The position numbers and the translations under genes were made by a program. The notes beneath the pieces were generated by a model that saw only the letters and a list, made by a program, of their open reading frames with translations, was not told the DNA's origin and did no database searches. From positions 1 to 64,000 of the forward strand of contig JAEEWS010000009.1 in assembly GCA_016287765.1 (NCBI GenBank): 64,000 bases of DNA, in the 5' to 3' direction. Of this stretch, positions 32,633 through 41,786 are shown one piece after another (position 1 is the stretch's first letter; each line of letters opens with the position of its first letter). This stretch comes from Lachnospiraceae bacterium (GTDB taxonomy: Bacteria; Bacillota_A; Clostridia; Lachnospirales; Lachnospiraceae).

Positions 32633-34018
32633 ATGAATATAAAATGTTTGCATGAATATGATATGGGAATGGAGTTGGGACAGCTGAGATCAGTGCCTGT
32701 GGCAATGGGGAAAGATCTTCCCAAGGGAGTGCTTTTCGTTTATTCCACACAGGAGAACATAGATCCCTGGCAGGAACTCTTTAATTATCCCAAGGATACT
32801 TTGAAGATGTCTCTTTATACCGAGGATGGTATCCCTGTCTGGACCAGGGATCTGGGAAACGGCGTTATCCCCGGAGTGTGGTATGCGCCTTTTATTTCCT
32901 TTGATCTTGACGAGGACGGAGTGGATGAGATCTGGTTCCTTAATAACCTTAATCCGAGCCTTCCCTTTTCCCTTAACGCAAGGGTTTTGGAAAGAATAGA
33001 TCCCATAAGCGGTAAAACAACGGGACAGTGGAAGTGGCCGGATAATACCATTGACGATGCCATGTCCCATTCCTACAGATTTTACATTACGGGAGGTTAT
33101 GTTCACGGAAAACCTGTGCTGGTAACAGCCCAGGGGACTTATCGTGACATGTATCTTCAGGGCTATAACCCGGACATGACCAAGAGATGGGATATAAAGA
33201 TCCCTTATGGCGACGGAGGAGCCAGAGCCAGTCATCTCTGCCCCATTCTGGATTTTGATGATGACGGAGTGGACGAGATGTTCTGGGGAGAGAGACTCAT
33301 CAGCCTGGACGACGGACATGAGCTTTTCTGCGGTGACAAGGGCAAATACTTCGGTCATTCCGACATAGTGCTTCCTTTTGTGGATAAAGCTACCGGAAAA
33401 AAGTACATCTTTACCTGCCGTGAAGATGATGAAAGACCCGGAGTTCCCAGAGTAGTCACTTATGATCAAAAGGGGGACAGAGCATGGATAGGAGTACCGG
33501 ACATAGGGCATATGCATAGCGGATGGCTGGCAAACATAGGAGAACCTAACAAAAAAGTGGCCATGGCCATGAGGATCACAAGAAAAGTCATAAACAATGC
33601 TATCGTGGATACGGAACCGGAAGATTTCTATTTTGACGCGGTTACCGGTAAAGAGCTTGCCGATCCTCTTCCCTTCAAGGGAGATGAGGCTTTGCCCGTG
33701 GATCTTAACGGGGACGGACTTCATGAATATTTCTTTACAGACGGAAACTTGAAAGGCTGTGTAACGGATGCCAAAGGTAAGGTGTTGGGATTTATCGGAG
33801 GCAGGACCGTCAGGAGCGGTAAAGTCATAGATCATCCCGGAGAGACCATAATGGTGTATTACAAAGAAGAAGGAAAAGTGCGCATCTGGGGAGATGAGGA
33901 TGCGGCAGAGAACGAGTTTACAAAGGAGCGCTACAGTCATCCTTATCATTTCAGGATGCAGCACTTCATGGGAACCGGATATAATCACATCCACGGACAT
34001 GTGTCCTGCGGTATGTAG
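32633..34018 (+). CDS. Calcium-type beta-propeller protein, possible polysaccharide lyase
   Basis: 461 residues from the ATG at 32633, which has GGGGAGGAG; an earlier in-frame start overlaps the previous gene and is rejected. It contains repeated Dx[DN]xDG metal loops: FDLDEDGVDEIWF, LDFDDDGVDEMFW, VDLNGDGLHEYFF, as in PL11 lyases and FG-GAP/VCBS propellers. No signal peptide, so it probably acts on imported oligosaccharides. Ends with HIHGHVSCGM. It could be an intracellular lyase of a propeller family. I cannot place it in a characterised one. Confidence 0.65.
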   Translation: MNIKCLHEYDMGMELGQLRSVPVAMGKDLPKGVLFVYSTQENIDPWQELFNYPKDTLKMSLYTEDGIPVWTRDLGNGVIPGVWYAPFISFDLDEDGVDEIWFLNNLNPSLPFSLNARVLERIDPISGKTTGQWKWPDNTIDDAMSHSYRFYITGGYVHGKPVLVTAQGTYRDMYLQGYNPDMTKRWDIKIPYGDGGARASHLCPILDFDDDGVDEMFWGERLISLDDGHELFCGDKGKYFGHSDIVLPFVDKATGKKYIFTCREDDERPGVPRVVTYDQKGDRAWIGVPDIGHMHSGWLANIGEPNKKVAMAMRITRKVINNAIVDTEPEDFYFDAVTGKELADPLPFKGDEALPVDLNGDGLHEYFFTDGNLKGCVTDAKGKVLGFIGGRTVRSGKVIDHPGETIMVYYKEEGKVRIWGDEDAAENEFTKERYSHPYHFRMQHFMGTGYNHIHGHVSCGM

Positions 34019-34066
34019 AGGATTTTAGAAGAAGTGAAAGAATAAATAAAGAATAAGGGGGATACG

Positions 34067-35914
34067 ATGAAGGACAGGAGTGCGGCTTACAGGTACGAAA
34101 GTGCTGACGGAATGAAGGCTTCCAACCTGCTGGAATTTCTTGCGCAGGGAGGAAGAGACGAAAAAAGCATAAGGGAACTGGCGGATAAACTGCTGGAGTA
34201 CGTGGAAACAAGGAAGGATTGTGCGGATTTTAGAGCAGCCTATCTTGTAAGAGTGCTTCTGTCCTTTAAAAATGAACTTCCCAAGGATCTGTTCGATCAC
34301 ATCAAGAGGGCTGTGTTGGATTTTCCTTACGAAGACTGCGGCGGTCACAGCATGTGTACCTGGACCGAAAACCACAGGCTTTATACTGCGGTTACGGAGT
34401 ACCTTCTGGCTGTCAGGTTTCCGGAAGAGATTTTCGGAGACGGTAAGGATGCGGCTTATCATCTTGAGCACGGGAAAAAGGAATTGAATGAAGATCTGGA
34501 AGAGATGCTTAAATACGGGTTTGCGGAATGGGAAAGCAACAACTATTATTCCGAGACCATGGCGGGCCTTGCCAATACCGTTCAGTTTGTAAATGACGAA
34601 GAAATATCGGAAAAGGCAAGAAAAGCACTTCTTATGATGGTTTATGATGTGCTTTCCCAGACTTCCAATAACGGAGGATACATATATAACCCGGCCTGCG
34701 GAAGAGCCTATGCGGACAACAAGACCTCTTCGGATCAGGGAAATTATCTGGAGCCTCAGATCATGGCCATGAGAGGGGAGAAGGTGACCTGCTTTAAAGA
34801 AAAAGAAGGTTGCATGGTACTTCTTTTGGCGGCAAGGGATAAAGATGGAAAACCGGTCTTCGAGATACCTGAACCATGGAAAAAGCTTCCTGACAAGAAT
34901 AAACGAGAGATCTGTCTTATGCAGGGAGTTGATATAGATGAATACAAAGCGGAAGGTTTGGCTGAGTACAGCAGGGAAAATGTGAGATCCGCTTTTAAAG
35001 CCGGAGCTATTTCGGACTACAGAGTGATCTGTAACAGCATGCGCTATTTAAGAGAAACGGGGCTGGTGGAAAACGGTATGCTTAAGGCTTTGAAACCCTT
35101 TGCAAATCCGCTTTTCTATAGGACAGGCCTGTTAAGACTAATAAAAAAACATGTACCCACGGGTTTTGACGGAGCGGCTATGGAAAAAGGCAGAGTCTAT
35201 ACATATGCCTGTAAGGACTATTCCATATCCGCAGCCTTTGACTATCGTGTGGGACAGGTGCTTTTTCAGCAGAATCCCCTGGCTGTAAACCTGGGATACA
35301 GGATCAGCCTGTTTGTGACCAATCCCTATTCGGATATGGGAAAGACAGGTTCTCCCGGGTATTGGATCGGCAGCGGTGCAGCACCCAGAGCCGTGGCCTG
35401 TAAAAACTTTGCCGCTTGCATGTTCGATCCGGAAAAAGCTCCCAAGGGAGCAGCTTATACCCATCTCTTTTTCCCCACCGGTCTGTTCGACGAAACAGAC
35501 CTTAGCGGGCTGAAAAGGGGAGTACTTTTCGGACGGACCGGAAACGTGAATGTTTTTGTAAGGACCAATCCGGGGGTCAGATTTGTTCCTTCGGCGGAAA
35601 GCCGTGAAATGGACAGGGCACTGCTTCAGGATAACAAGATACCTAAGGGCGTATATACAAAAAAGTACGATCTCATAAATTCAGCCTCGGGCCTTCATTA
35701 CTATGTTTTTGAAGTGGATTCCAAAATGGGATTTGCGGAGTTTAAGGCCTATGTTAGAGAAAGGGAATTTAATTTTTATGAGGAAGAGAGAACTCTTGTC
35801 TACGGTCTCTATGATTGCAGGCTGGAGTACGACGGCGCCTTTACTGTGGGAGGTAAAGAGTTCAAGCCGGATTTTAAGAGACCGATGGATGTCATAAAGG
35901 AGTTAACTGAGTAA
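34067..35914 (+). CDS. Uncharacterised protein, probable alpha-toroid plus beta-sandwich
   Basis: 615 residues, no signal peptide, no family recognised with certainty. The first 350 residues look helical, with clusters typical of (alpha/alpha)n toroid lyases: TWTENHRLYTAVTEYLLAV (about 103-121), EWESNNYYSETMAGLANTV and YIYNPACGRAYADN. The rest is beta-rich with many Tyr and Phe (YSISAAFDYRVGQVLF, GSPGYWIGSGAAPR). This architecture resembles heparinase- or alginate-lyase-like enzymes, but the usual catalytic signatures are not evident. Its operon context makes a novel polysaccharide lyase or hydrolase a reasonable guess. Confidence 0.6.
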   Translation: MKDRSAAYRYESADGMKASNLLEFLAQGGRDEKSIRELADKLLEYVETRKDCADFRAAYLVRVLLSFKNELPKDLFDHIKRAVLDFPYEDCGGHSMCTWTENHRLYTAVTEYLLAVRFPEEIFGDGKDAAYHLEHGKKELNEDLEEMLKYGFAEWESNNYYSETMAGLANTVQFVNDEEISEKARKALLMMVYDVLSQTSNNGGYIYNPACGRAYADNKTSSDQGNYLEPQIMAMRGEKVTCFKEKEGCMVLLLAARDKDGKPVFEIPEPWKKLPDKNKREICLMQGVDIDEYKAEGLAEYSRENVRSAFKAGAISDYRVICNSMRYLRETGLVENGMLKALKPFANPLFYRTGLLRLIKKHVPTGFDGAAMEKGRVYTYACKDYSISAAFDYRVGQVLFQQNPLAVNLGYRISLFVTNPYSDMGKTGSPGYWIGSGAAPRAVACKNFAACMFDPEKAPKGAAYTHLFFPTGLFDETDLSGLKRGVLFGRTGNVNVFVRTNPGVRFVPSAESREMDRALLQDNKIPKGVYTKKYDLINSASGLHYYVFEVDSKMGFAEFKAYVREREFNFYEEERTLVYGLYDCRLEYDGAFTVGGKEFKPDFKRPMDVIKELTE

Positions 35915-35933
35915 TACCCAAAAAGGAGAAGGT

Positions 35934-37175
35934 ATGGGAAAAAAGGTATTAAAAGCAGTTTTGGGAATCATTATATGTGTGCTGTTAACAGCAGGGGTGA
36001 TATGTATGATAGTGATACCTGTTTCTTTTAAGGTGGACAGATCCCTGATCAAAAAGAATGAGGATTATAATGTGGTCGTTGAAAAAAGAGACGGCTATAC
36101 CACCCTTGTAAAAAAGGATGCCGCGGGAAATATCCTGGATGAGGATTTTAAGGTGATAGCCTTCACCGACACTCACCTTGATGCAAACAAGGAAAAGGGT
36201 AATTACACCCTGGAATATATTATACGTAACATTGTGAATGAAAAGCCGGATCTGGTGATCTTTGTAGGCGACAATATCACCGGAGGCATTAACGGGAGAA
36301 GGACCGGACAGCTCTGCCGTGTAATGGAAAAGCTGGGCGTTTACTGGGATTGCGTCCTTGGCAATCATGAGGGAGATAATATATGGAGCATTTCCAGAAA
36401 GAAGATGGTCCGGGTCTTTTCTTCCTATAAGCATTGCCTTATGGAAGATGATATAAAATACACATCGGATGGTGAAAAGGTCTGGGGCTATGGAAATCAT
36501 GCGATAAACCTGGCGGGCTCCGAAGGAGTCACCCGTTCTCTTTTCTTTATAGACGGTGGCTCTGACATGACGGAAGAGGATCAGCTTAAATACGCCGACG
36601 AATACGAGGACAAGAGCTGCAACGGATACGATTATGTTAAAGACAGCCAGATGAGATGGTACAAGGAGACAGTGGCGGACATTAAGGATAAGTGCGGAAG
36701 TGCTGAACCCATTGTTTCTGCCATTTTCGATCACATTCCGTTGCCTGAGTATAAAACAGCCTACGAAGTTCTTACAGGTGAAACTGAGGTAACTCAGAAT
36801 GTTCCGGAATACAATGTAAAGAATGAGAACGGAGATTATCTCATTATGGGACAGCGCCGTGAAATCATCTGTTGTTCCGGCCATAACAGCGGTTTCTTTG
36901 ATGTTCTCCTTGAAACCGGATCCACGGATCTTGTGGTGAGCGGTCATGACCATATCAACGATTTTGTTGTGTGCTATAAGGGCATCACTCTCGCTTACAA
37001 CGTGCCTTCGGGTTACTCCAGTTACAATCTTTATTCGAAGAAACTGTCCGACAAGATGATCAAGGGCTATTCAAGATATACCTTTAAAACCGACGGGACC
37101 TACACTCTCGAACAGTTCCACAATGCGGACATTTACCCCGAGGATCAGGAGGAGATCAAAAAGCTTTATAATTAA
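35934..37175 (+). CDS. Membrane-anchored calcineurin-like metallophosphatase
   Basis: 413 residues with one N-terminal helix (about 5-30), so the enzyme probably faces outward. The metal-site motifs appear in order: FTDTHLD, FVGDNITGG, LGNHEGDN, FDHIPLPEY and VSGHDHINDF. This is a dinuclear phosphoesterase; such proteins cleave phosphomonoesters or diesters. Last gene of the operon before a terminator. It is the third metal-dependent phosphoesterase-type enzyme in it. Confidence 0.87.
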   Translation: MGKKVLKAVLGIIICVLLTAGVICMIVIPVSFKVDRSLIKKNEDYNVVVEKRDGYTTLVKKDAAGNILDEDFKVIAFTDTHLDANKEKGNYTLEYIIRNIVNEKPDLVIFVGDNITGGINGRRTGQLCRVMEKLGVYWDCVLGNHEGDNIWSISRKKMVRVFSSYKHCLMEDDIKYTSDGEKVWGYGNHAINLAGSEGVTRSLFFIDGGSDMTEEDQLKYADEYEDKSCNGYDYVKDSQMRWYKETVADIKDKCGSAEPIVSAIFDHIPLPEYKTAYEVLTGETEVTQNVPEYNVKNENGDYLIMGQRREIICCSGHNSGFFDVLLETGSTDLVVSGHDHINDFVVCYKGITLAYNVPSGYSSYNLYSKKLSDKMIKGYSRYTFKTDGTYTLEQFHNADIYPEDQEEIKKLYN

Positions 37176-37202
37176 GACATATATTTTCTCGAAAGATATA
37201 CA

Positions 37203-37237
37203 AAAACACGCCCGAAACCATGTCTCGAGCGTGTTTT
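37203..37237. terminator. Bidirectional terminator between convergent genes
   Basis: AAAACACGC/GCGTGTTTT stem extended by CGA/TCG after one mismatch, with A/T runs on both sides, between the plus-strand operon and the minus-strand PL11 gene. Confidence 0.8.
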
Positions 37238-37253
37238 GTATTATGGAGTTCAA

Positions 37254-39380
37254 TTATTTAAGTATGTAGTCTTTAAGAGGAACAGAGATGTTGGCAGGCT
37301 GGTTGTAAGCCGAATTCTGCCAGGCTATGCCTTCGCGGTAAGCTCTTTCCGTAAGGAGGCAGGGAGCTGTGTATTCCGTTGTGTAAGGCGTGGTATAGAT
37401 CCTGATCTTTGCGGGATCTTCGGTGCAGCGAAGGATGATCTCTTCCCTCCAGTCCCCGAGGATGTCCGCTACAAGGCAGGCATTACCCTTTGTGCCGTTA
37501 TTTACGGTTGTTCCTTCGGCAGAGAGAAGTACGTCGGCCTTCTGCTTTTCATAATCCCATTTTTGAACCTGAGGAATATAAGTCGTGGTATTGCTGTAAT
37601 CAAAAAGTTCCGTTAAAAGGTCGCCGTCCCAGAAAATGGAGAAGTTGACCGAAGGCTTTTTGTTTGTATAGATCACATTGCCGTTGCAGTCAAAAGTGTT
37701 TCCGTTTACTGCGGCCCACATTTCAGCTCCCTCGTAGCGGGGATCTATGTCTGCAGCCATTCCGCGACCTGTGTCTTTTTTGGTGTTGACACCCCAGATG
37801 ATCTCGCCTGTTTCGGCATCATGGAGCTCAATGTGATACTTGGCTCCTGCCGATTCATGTACCTGGAACACTTCGAGACGTCCGTCATTGTTAAAATCGC
37901 TTACGTGCATGGCATCGCCGTGGCCCAGACCGGTACAGTTAAGGACTGTGCCGTCATTGTTGAGGACAAGAGAGCCATAGATGATCTCATCCAGGCCGTC
38001 ACCGTCAACATCGTTTACTGAAAGGCCATGGTTGCCCTGACCTGCATAGATGGAATTGCCGGGAGCATCAAAGATCCATGCAAGGGTGAGCTTTCTGTCC
38101 ACCAGTTTCCAGGCGGTGAGAGAGGTACGTGCGTAATAGCCTCTGCAGAAGATGGCAGCGGGCGAACCTTCATCAATGTAAGCTGTGGCGGCGAGGAAAC
38201 GATCTACACGGTTACCGTAGTTATCACCCCAGGAGGACATGTTTGCCACGCCTTTGGAGTTTTCTTCTCCTCTGGAGGGAATATAATTTACAGTATCTAT
38301 GATCTCACCTGTGCGGCCGTCAAAAGCCGTAAGGTATTCGGGACCTGAAAGGACTCTGCCCGGACCTTCCACGTGATTTCTGTAATCGTATTCCTGCTTT
38401 TTTCTGGTTAAATGAGAATCAAGGGTGGACATGCTGACTGCGCCAACATGACCTGTCTCTTCAAGAGCGGAATTGTAGGTGGTGGTTCCGTCTGCGGTCT
38501 TACAAAGGACTTCAGCCACACCGTCTCCGTCATAATCCCAAACCTGGAACTGGGTATAATGGGCGCCGGAACGGATGTTGATGCCCAGGTCTATACGCCA
38601 CATGAGTTTGGCATCTCCGGTATTGAAATCCAGTTTGTAAGCATCCAGGATTGTGGTTCCTGTCCAGCCGTCCTTGGAATTGTCCTGGGAATCCTCCGCA
38701 TCCCATTTAAGAACTATCTCCAGCTGACCGTCTCCGTCAAGATCGCCTACAGACATGTCATTGGCGGTATGCTTGGAATGCCTGCCATTGGGAAGATAAG
38801 TATCCCAGGGGTAGTTAAGGGTAAATTCCCTGTAAATGTCAGCTGCGGCCACTGCTTCCTCTGATCTTGTTTCATTTCCCTCATGATAGCCCAGAGTGTA
38901 AACATCTGCAGCTTTACCTGTATTATCCAGGAAGTTTGTAAGGCTGCCGGTGTATATGACCTTATTGTCTTTTTTTACGGTGAATACTTCATCCTTGGTG
39001 CCGAAGTTTCTCCAGGAGAGAAGGACGCCCTCATCGGTTTTTACTGCTGTAAAAGCTCTTGTGGTAAGGGTTTCTGCAGGATTGTATTCTCCTTTTTTCA
39101 CATCGTAAGATGTGGTGTAGCTGCTGTCTCCCGGAATAAAAAGCGCAGGCTCCGGTGTTGGAGTGGGTGTATCCGTGGATACGGGGGTGGGAGCAGCTTC
39201 GGGTGTTACTGCGGAAGTAATCTCAGGTGCTTCCGTTTGCTGAGGGGCGGGACTTACCACGACTTCATCATTGGGTTTGCCGCATCCCGTCAGCACCGTA
39301 AATGTTACGATCGTCGCAAATATAAGACCGATACATGCAAAGATCGTAACAAATGCGTGTGCAATAAATCTTTTCTTCAT
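37254..39380 (-). CDS. Secreted rhamnogalacturonan lyase, PL11 (YesW-like), lipoprotein
   Basis: Cleaves the rhamnogalacturonan I backbone by beta-elimination outside the cell, yielding unsaturated oligosaccharides that suit the GH105 enzyme. Start ATG at 39378-39380 with AGGAG; lipobox TVLTGC33. A Pro/Thr linker (about 40-75) leads to a short beta domain and the eight-bladed propeller with the PL11 features DMSVGDLDGDGQLEIVLKWD, HYTQFQVWDYDGDGVAEVLC, GGDNYGN-like and HGLSVNDVDGDGLDEIIYG. 708 residues. The family assignment is secure; exo or endo mode is not decidable. Confidence 0.93.
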   Translation of the reverse strand: MKKRFIAHAFVTIFACIGLIFATIVTFTVLTGCGKPNDEVVVSPAPQQTEAPEITSAVTPEAAPTPVSTDTPTPTPEPALFIPGDSSYTTSYDVKKGEYNPAETLTTRAFTAVKTDEGVLLSWRNFGTKDEVFTVKKDNKVIYTGSLTNFLDNTGKAADVYTLGYHEGNETRSEEAVAAADIYREFTLNYPWDTYLPNGRHSKHTANDMSVGDLDGDGQLEIVLKWDAEDSQDNSKDGWTGTTILDAYKLDFNTGDAKLMWRIDLGINIRSGAHYTQFQVWDYDGDGVAEVLCKTADGTTTYNSALEETGHVGAVSMSTLDSHLTRKKQEYDYRNHVEGPGRVLSGPEYLTAFDGRTGEIIDTVNYIPSRGEENSKGVANMSSWGDNYGNRVDRFLAATAYIDEGSPAAIFCRGYYARTSLTAWKLVDRKLTLAWIFDAPGNSIYAGQGNHGLSVNDVDGDGLDEIIYGSLVLNNDGTVLNCTGLGHGDAMHVSDFNNDGRLEVFQVHESAGAKYHIELHDAETGEIIWGVNTKKDTGRGMAADIDPRYEGAEMWAAVNGNTFDCNGNVIYTNKKPSVNFSIFWDGDLLTELFDYSNTTTYIPQVQKWDYEKQKADVLLSAEGTTVNNGTKGNACLVADILGDWREEIILRCTEDPAKIRIYTTPYTTEYTAPCLLTERAYREGIAWQNSAYNQPANISVPLKDYILK

Positions 39381-39667
39381 CTTTTTTCTCCTGATTTGGT
39401 ACTGCGTTAAGGAAAACATGATCAGTATATCATACTTTTCAGTAAAATAATTAAATTATTATTAAAATTATAAAAGAAGCAAGAAAAACATATTTTTTGA
39501 TGAAAAACGCAAAGGAATAACATAGTAAAAATATTACAAAAAGAGAAATAAGAGGCTTTATTTTACATAGTATATGGTTTTACTCACAAAGCATATATGT
39601 TAAAATGGTCATATAAATATCACAGAATATATATGTTGGGGCAACAGATATAAAGGAGGACTAATAC

Positions 39668-40081
39668 ATGGATGCACTTCAAACAAGAGAGATACAGGAA
39701 GCTATAAGCGCAGCGGATAATGCACTTTATCACCTTGACCGGGCATACGATCATCTTTCCAGCGCAGGTAACTGGGGTATCGTGGATATCATAGGCGGAG
39801 GACTTTTAACCAACCTTATCAAACACTCGAAAATGAGAAATGCGGAAGATGAGATAGAAGCGGCAAGATATGCGCTTCAAAGGTTCAGCAAAGAACTCAG
39901 GGACGTAAGCGGATACAGCTCGGTCCGTATCGATGATTTTCTGACTTTCGCTGATTTCTTTTTTGACGGCTTTATTGCGGATGTGATAGTGCAGTCCAAG
40001 ATAAAGAACGCCAAGGTACAGTGCGAAGAGGCCATATACAGGATCAAAGAGATCCGAAGAGAATTGGCAAGTAAAATATGA
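39668..40081 (+). CDS. Conserved helical protein of unknown function
   Basis: 137 residues, mostly helical, with an internal near-repeat: GLLTNLIKHSKMRNAEDEIEAARYALQ and DGFIADVIVQSKIKNAKVQCEEAIYRI, each a Gly/Ile-rich turn, then a KI/KM-N-A motif and a helix. No signal peptide or named domain. Good AAAGGAGG start and its own terminator. Function unknown. Confidence 0.75.
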   Translation: MDALQTREIQEAISAADNALYHLDRAYDHLSSAGNWGIVDIIGGGLLTNLIKHSKMRNAEDEIEAARYALQRFSKELRDVSGYSSVRIDDFLTFADFFFDGFIADVIVQSKIKNAKVQCEEAIYRIKEIRRELASKI

Positions 40082-40092
40082 TCAAAAAAAGC

Positions 40093-40118
40093 GGCAGCCT
40101 TTAAGGGGCTGCCTCTTC
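40093..40118 (+). terminator. Terminator of the helical protein gene
   Basis: GGCAGCC/GGCTGCC stem followed by TCTTCTCTT. Confidence 0.7.
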
Positions 40119-40154
40119 TCTTGGGATGTGAACAAAAATAGGAAATAAGCGATA

Positions 40155-40667
40155 TTACTCAATGCAAAGACCGAATCCGCCGGATACGGAAGCGTTGTCC
40201 GTGATGTGAGCGATATAGTCTTTGCTGACGGAAATTATACCGTCCTCATTTGAAAGCTCTTCAATGAGTGTGTTGAGAGCTTCATCGGAAAATTCTTCTG
40301 CGGAACTGAGTGCATACATGTCAAAACTGTTGTAATCATAAGTGATCCCAAGGCCGTATTTTTCACAAAGAGCCTTAACCTTATCTGTATCAAGGATCTC
40401 GGGATCTACCGCAACGATCACCGTCTTATGGGAATACTCTTCGGTAAAGCTGTTGTAGTAATCCGGATCTTTGTAACCGATGAGCATGTCTTCGCTTACG
40501 GAGTTATCCGCAAGGTCATTGACATTTATTGTAACTGTTGCATCTGTGGAAGGTTCGTTAATTTCGTTTTTGTTCTCTGCGGGTTTGGAATCCTTTGCTG
40601 CGGCAGAACCTGCGGCGAAAAGGATAACAAGACCGACTGTAATGATAAAACCTATTCTCTTAATCAT
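40155..40667 (-). CDS. Secreted stand-alone subtilisin-propeptide/I9-like protein
   Basis: 170 residues with a signal peptide (cleavage near AGSAAAKDS). The part from about 75 to 160 (TVIVAVDPEILDTDKVKALC, FDMYALSSAEEFSDEAL, GIISVSKDYIAH) looks like the ferredoxin-fold propeptide/inhibitor I9 domain of subtilases, in which the end lies in the protease active site. No subtilase gene is in the window. It could therefore inhibit or chaperone a protease encoded elsewhere. Single gene, moderate certainty. Confidence 0.6.
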   Translation of the reverse strand: MIKRIGFIITVGLVILFAAGSAAAKDSKPAENKNEINEPSTDATVTINVNDLADNSVSEDMLIGYKDPDYYNSFTEEYSHKTVIVAVDPEILDTDKVKALCEKYGLGITYDYNSFDMYALSSAEEFSDEALNTLIEELSNEDGIISVSKDYIAHITDNASVSGGFGLCIE

Positions 40668-40826
40668 CTTTTAAGTACCTCTGCTAGTAAGTTTGTTATG
40701 ATCGATCATACGGTTTTCTTGCCGTTCATCTGTAATCACGTAAAAACTTATCCGAGGTTTCAACAAAAAACAAATTTCTTGAAAAAAATCTTTAATGGCT
40801 TATACTTATATAAAACGGAGGTAAAA

Positions 40827-41756
40827 ATGCAGAACAAAAAGACAAATATATGGAGTAAGGTACTTTTTGTGTCGCTTCTTTTGATAGTACTGATGTCCGT
40901 GGCAAGCTCGGCTCTTTCGATAGGAGACAGGCTGGGAGAGTTCGGAGATGTTTTTCGGTATATATTTTATGGACTTATCATTCTGGTCATAGCCGGAGGT
41001 ATAGTTTATCCCATGGTAAAAGTCTTCTTTGCTCCGGTGTTTTCACTGGACAGACTGCACAGAGAAGACGGTACGGCCAGAAAGAAGTGGTGCAGGCTTC
41101 TGGTTAAGAATCTGCTAAAAAATGTGGAACTGACTCCCGAGGAAGAGGAGCAGGTAAAGGGCTTCCTTAAGGTAAACAATGAGACGGACGATCTCCTGAT
41201 CGAGTTTTATGACCGTAAGATAAGCCCGGAACTGAACAGAGTGATCTATGACACTGCCAAAAAGGTTTTTGTTGTAACGGCTGTTTCCCAGAATTCGGTC
41301 TATGACATGCTGGGTATGGCGGCTGCCAACTATACCCTGATCCGCAGGATCATCGAGATCTGCGGCTTTCGACCCAGTACGCCCCAGGTTATCGGCCTCT
41401 ATATAAAGGTAGCTTCCATTACGCTTATAGCCGGAGGCATAGAGGAAATGGACCTTGAGGACATGATACCCCTGGCGACGGAAAGTGCTCTTTCAAAGAC
41501 CTTGGGCATCATCGCGGCTTCTGCCACTCAGGGCGCTCTGAATGCGCTGATGACCCTTAGGATAGCCGTCATTGCGAAGAATTATCTTCTTAACGCAGAT
41601 ATCAAACAGACCAGGAAAGAACTCAGGCGCAAATCCTATTCTGAAGCGGGACGCGTTCTTAAAAGCATATTAAAACGCAACGTGGAAGAAAAGGTTACTG
41701 CTCCGGTTAAAAAGGTTTTTGGCGGAAAGAAAAAAGAAACAGTGATAGAAAAGTAA
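40827..41756 (+). CDS. DUF697-family membrane protein
   Basis: 309 residues from the ATG at 40827 (ACGGAGG). Two N-terminal helices (about 11-30, 42-66), a charged cytoplasmic part and the DUF697 signature region (GLYIKVASITLIAGGIEE, SKTLGIIAASATQGALNALM), ending in a Lys-rich tail. Related to YcjF-type proteins of unknown role. It is 30 bp upstream of a HerA-like ATPase gene, so the two probably function together at the membrane. Confidence 0.8.
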   Translation: MQNKKTNIWSKVLFVSLLLIVLMSVASSALSIGDRLGEFGDVFRYIFYGLIILVIAGGIVYPMVKVFFAPVFSLDRLHREDGTARKKWCRLLVKNLLKNVELTPEEEEQVKGFLKVNNETDDLLIEFYDRKISPELNRVIYDTAKKVFVVTAVSQNSVYDMLGMAAANYTLIRRIIEICGFRPSTPQVIGLYIKVASITLIAGGIEEMDLEDMIPLATESALSKTLGIIAASATQGALNALMTLRIAVIAKNYLLNADIKQTRKELRRKSYSEAGRVLKSILKRNVEEKVTAPVKKVFGGKKKETVIEK

Positions 41757-41786
41757 AATACATACTTATGGCATGGGAGGAAAAAT

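Noticed and set aside
32690..34000. Long minus-strand open frame opposite the propeller gene
   Set aside because: No recognisable domain or ribosome site; the plus-strand frame has repeated calcium loops and a GGAGG start.
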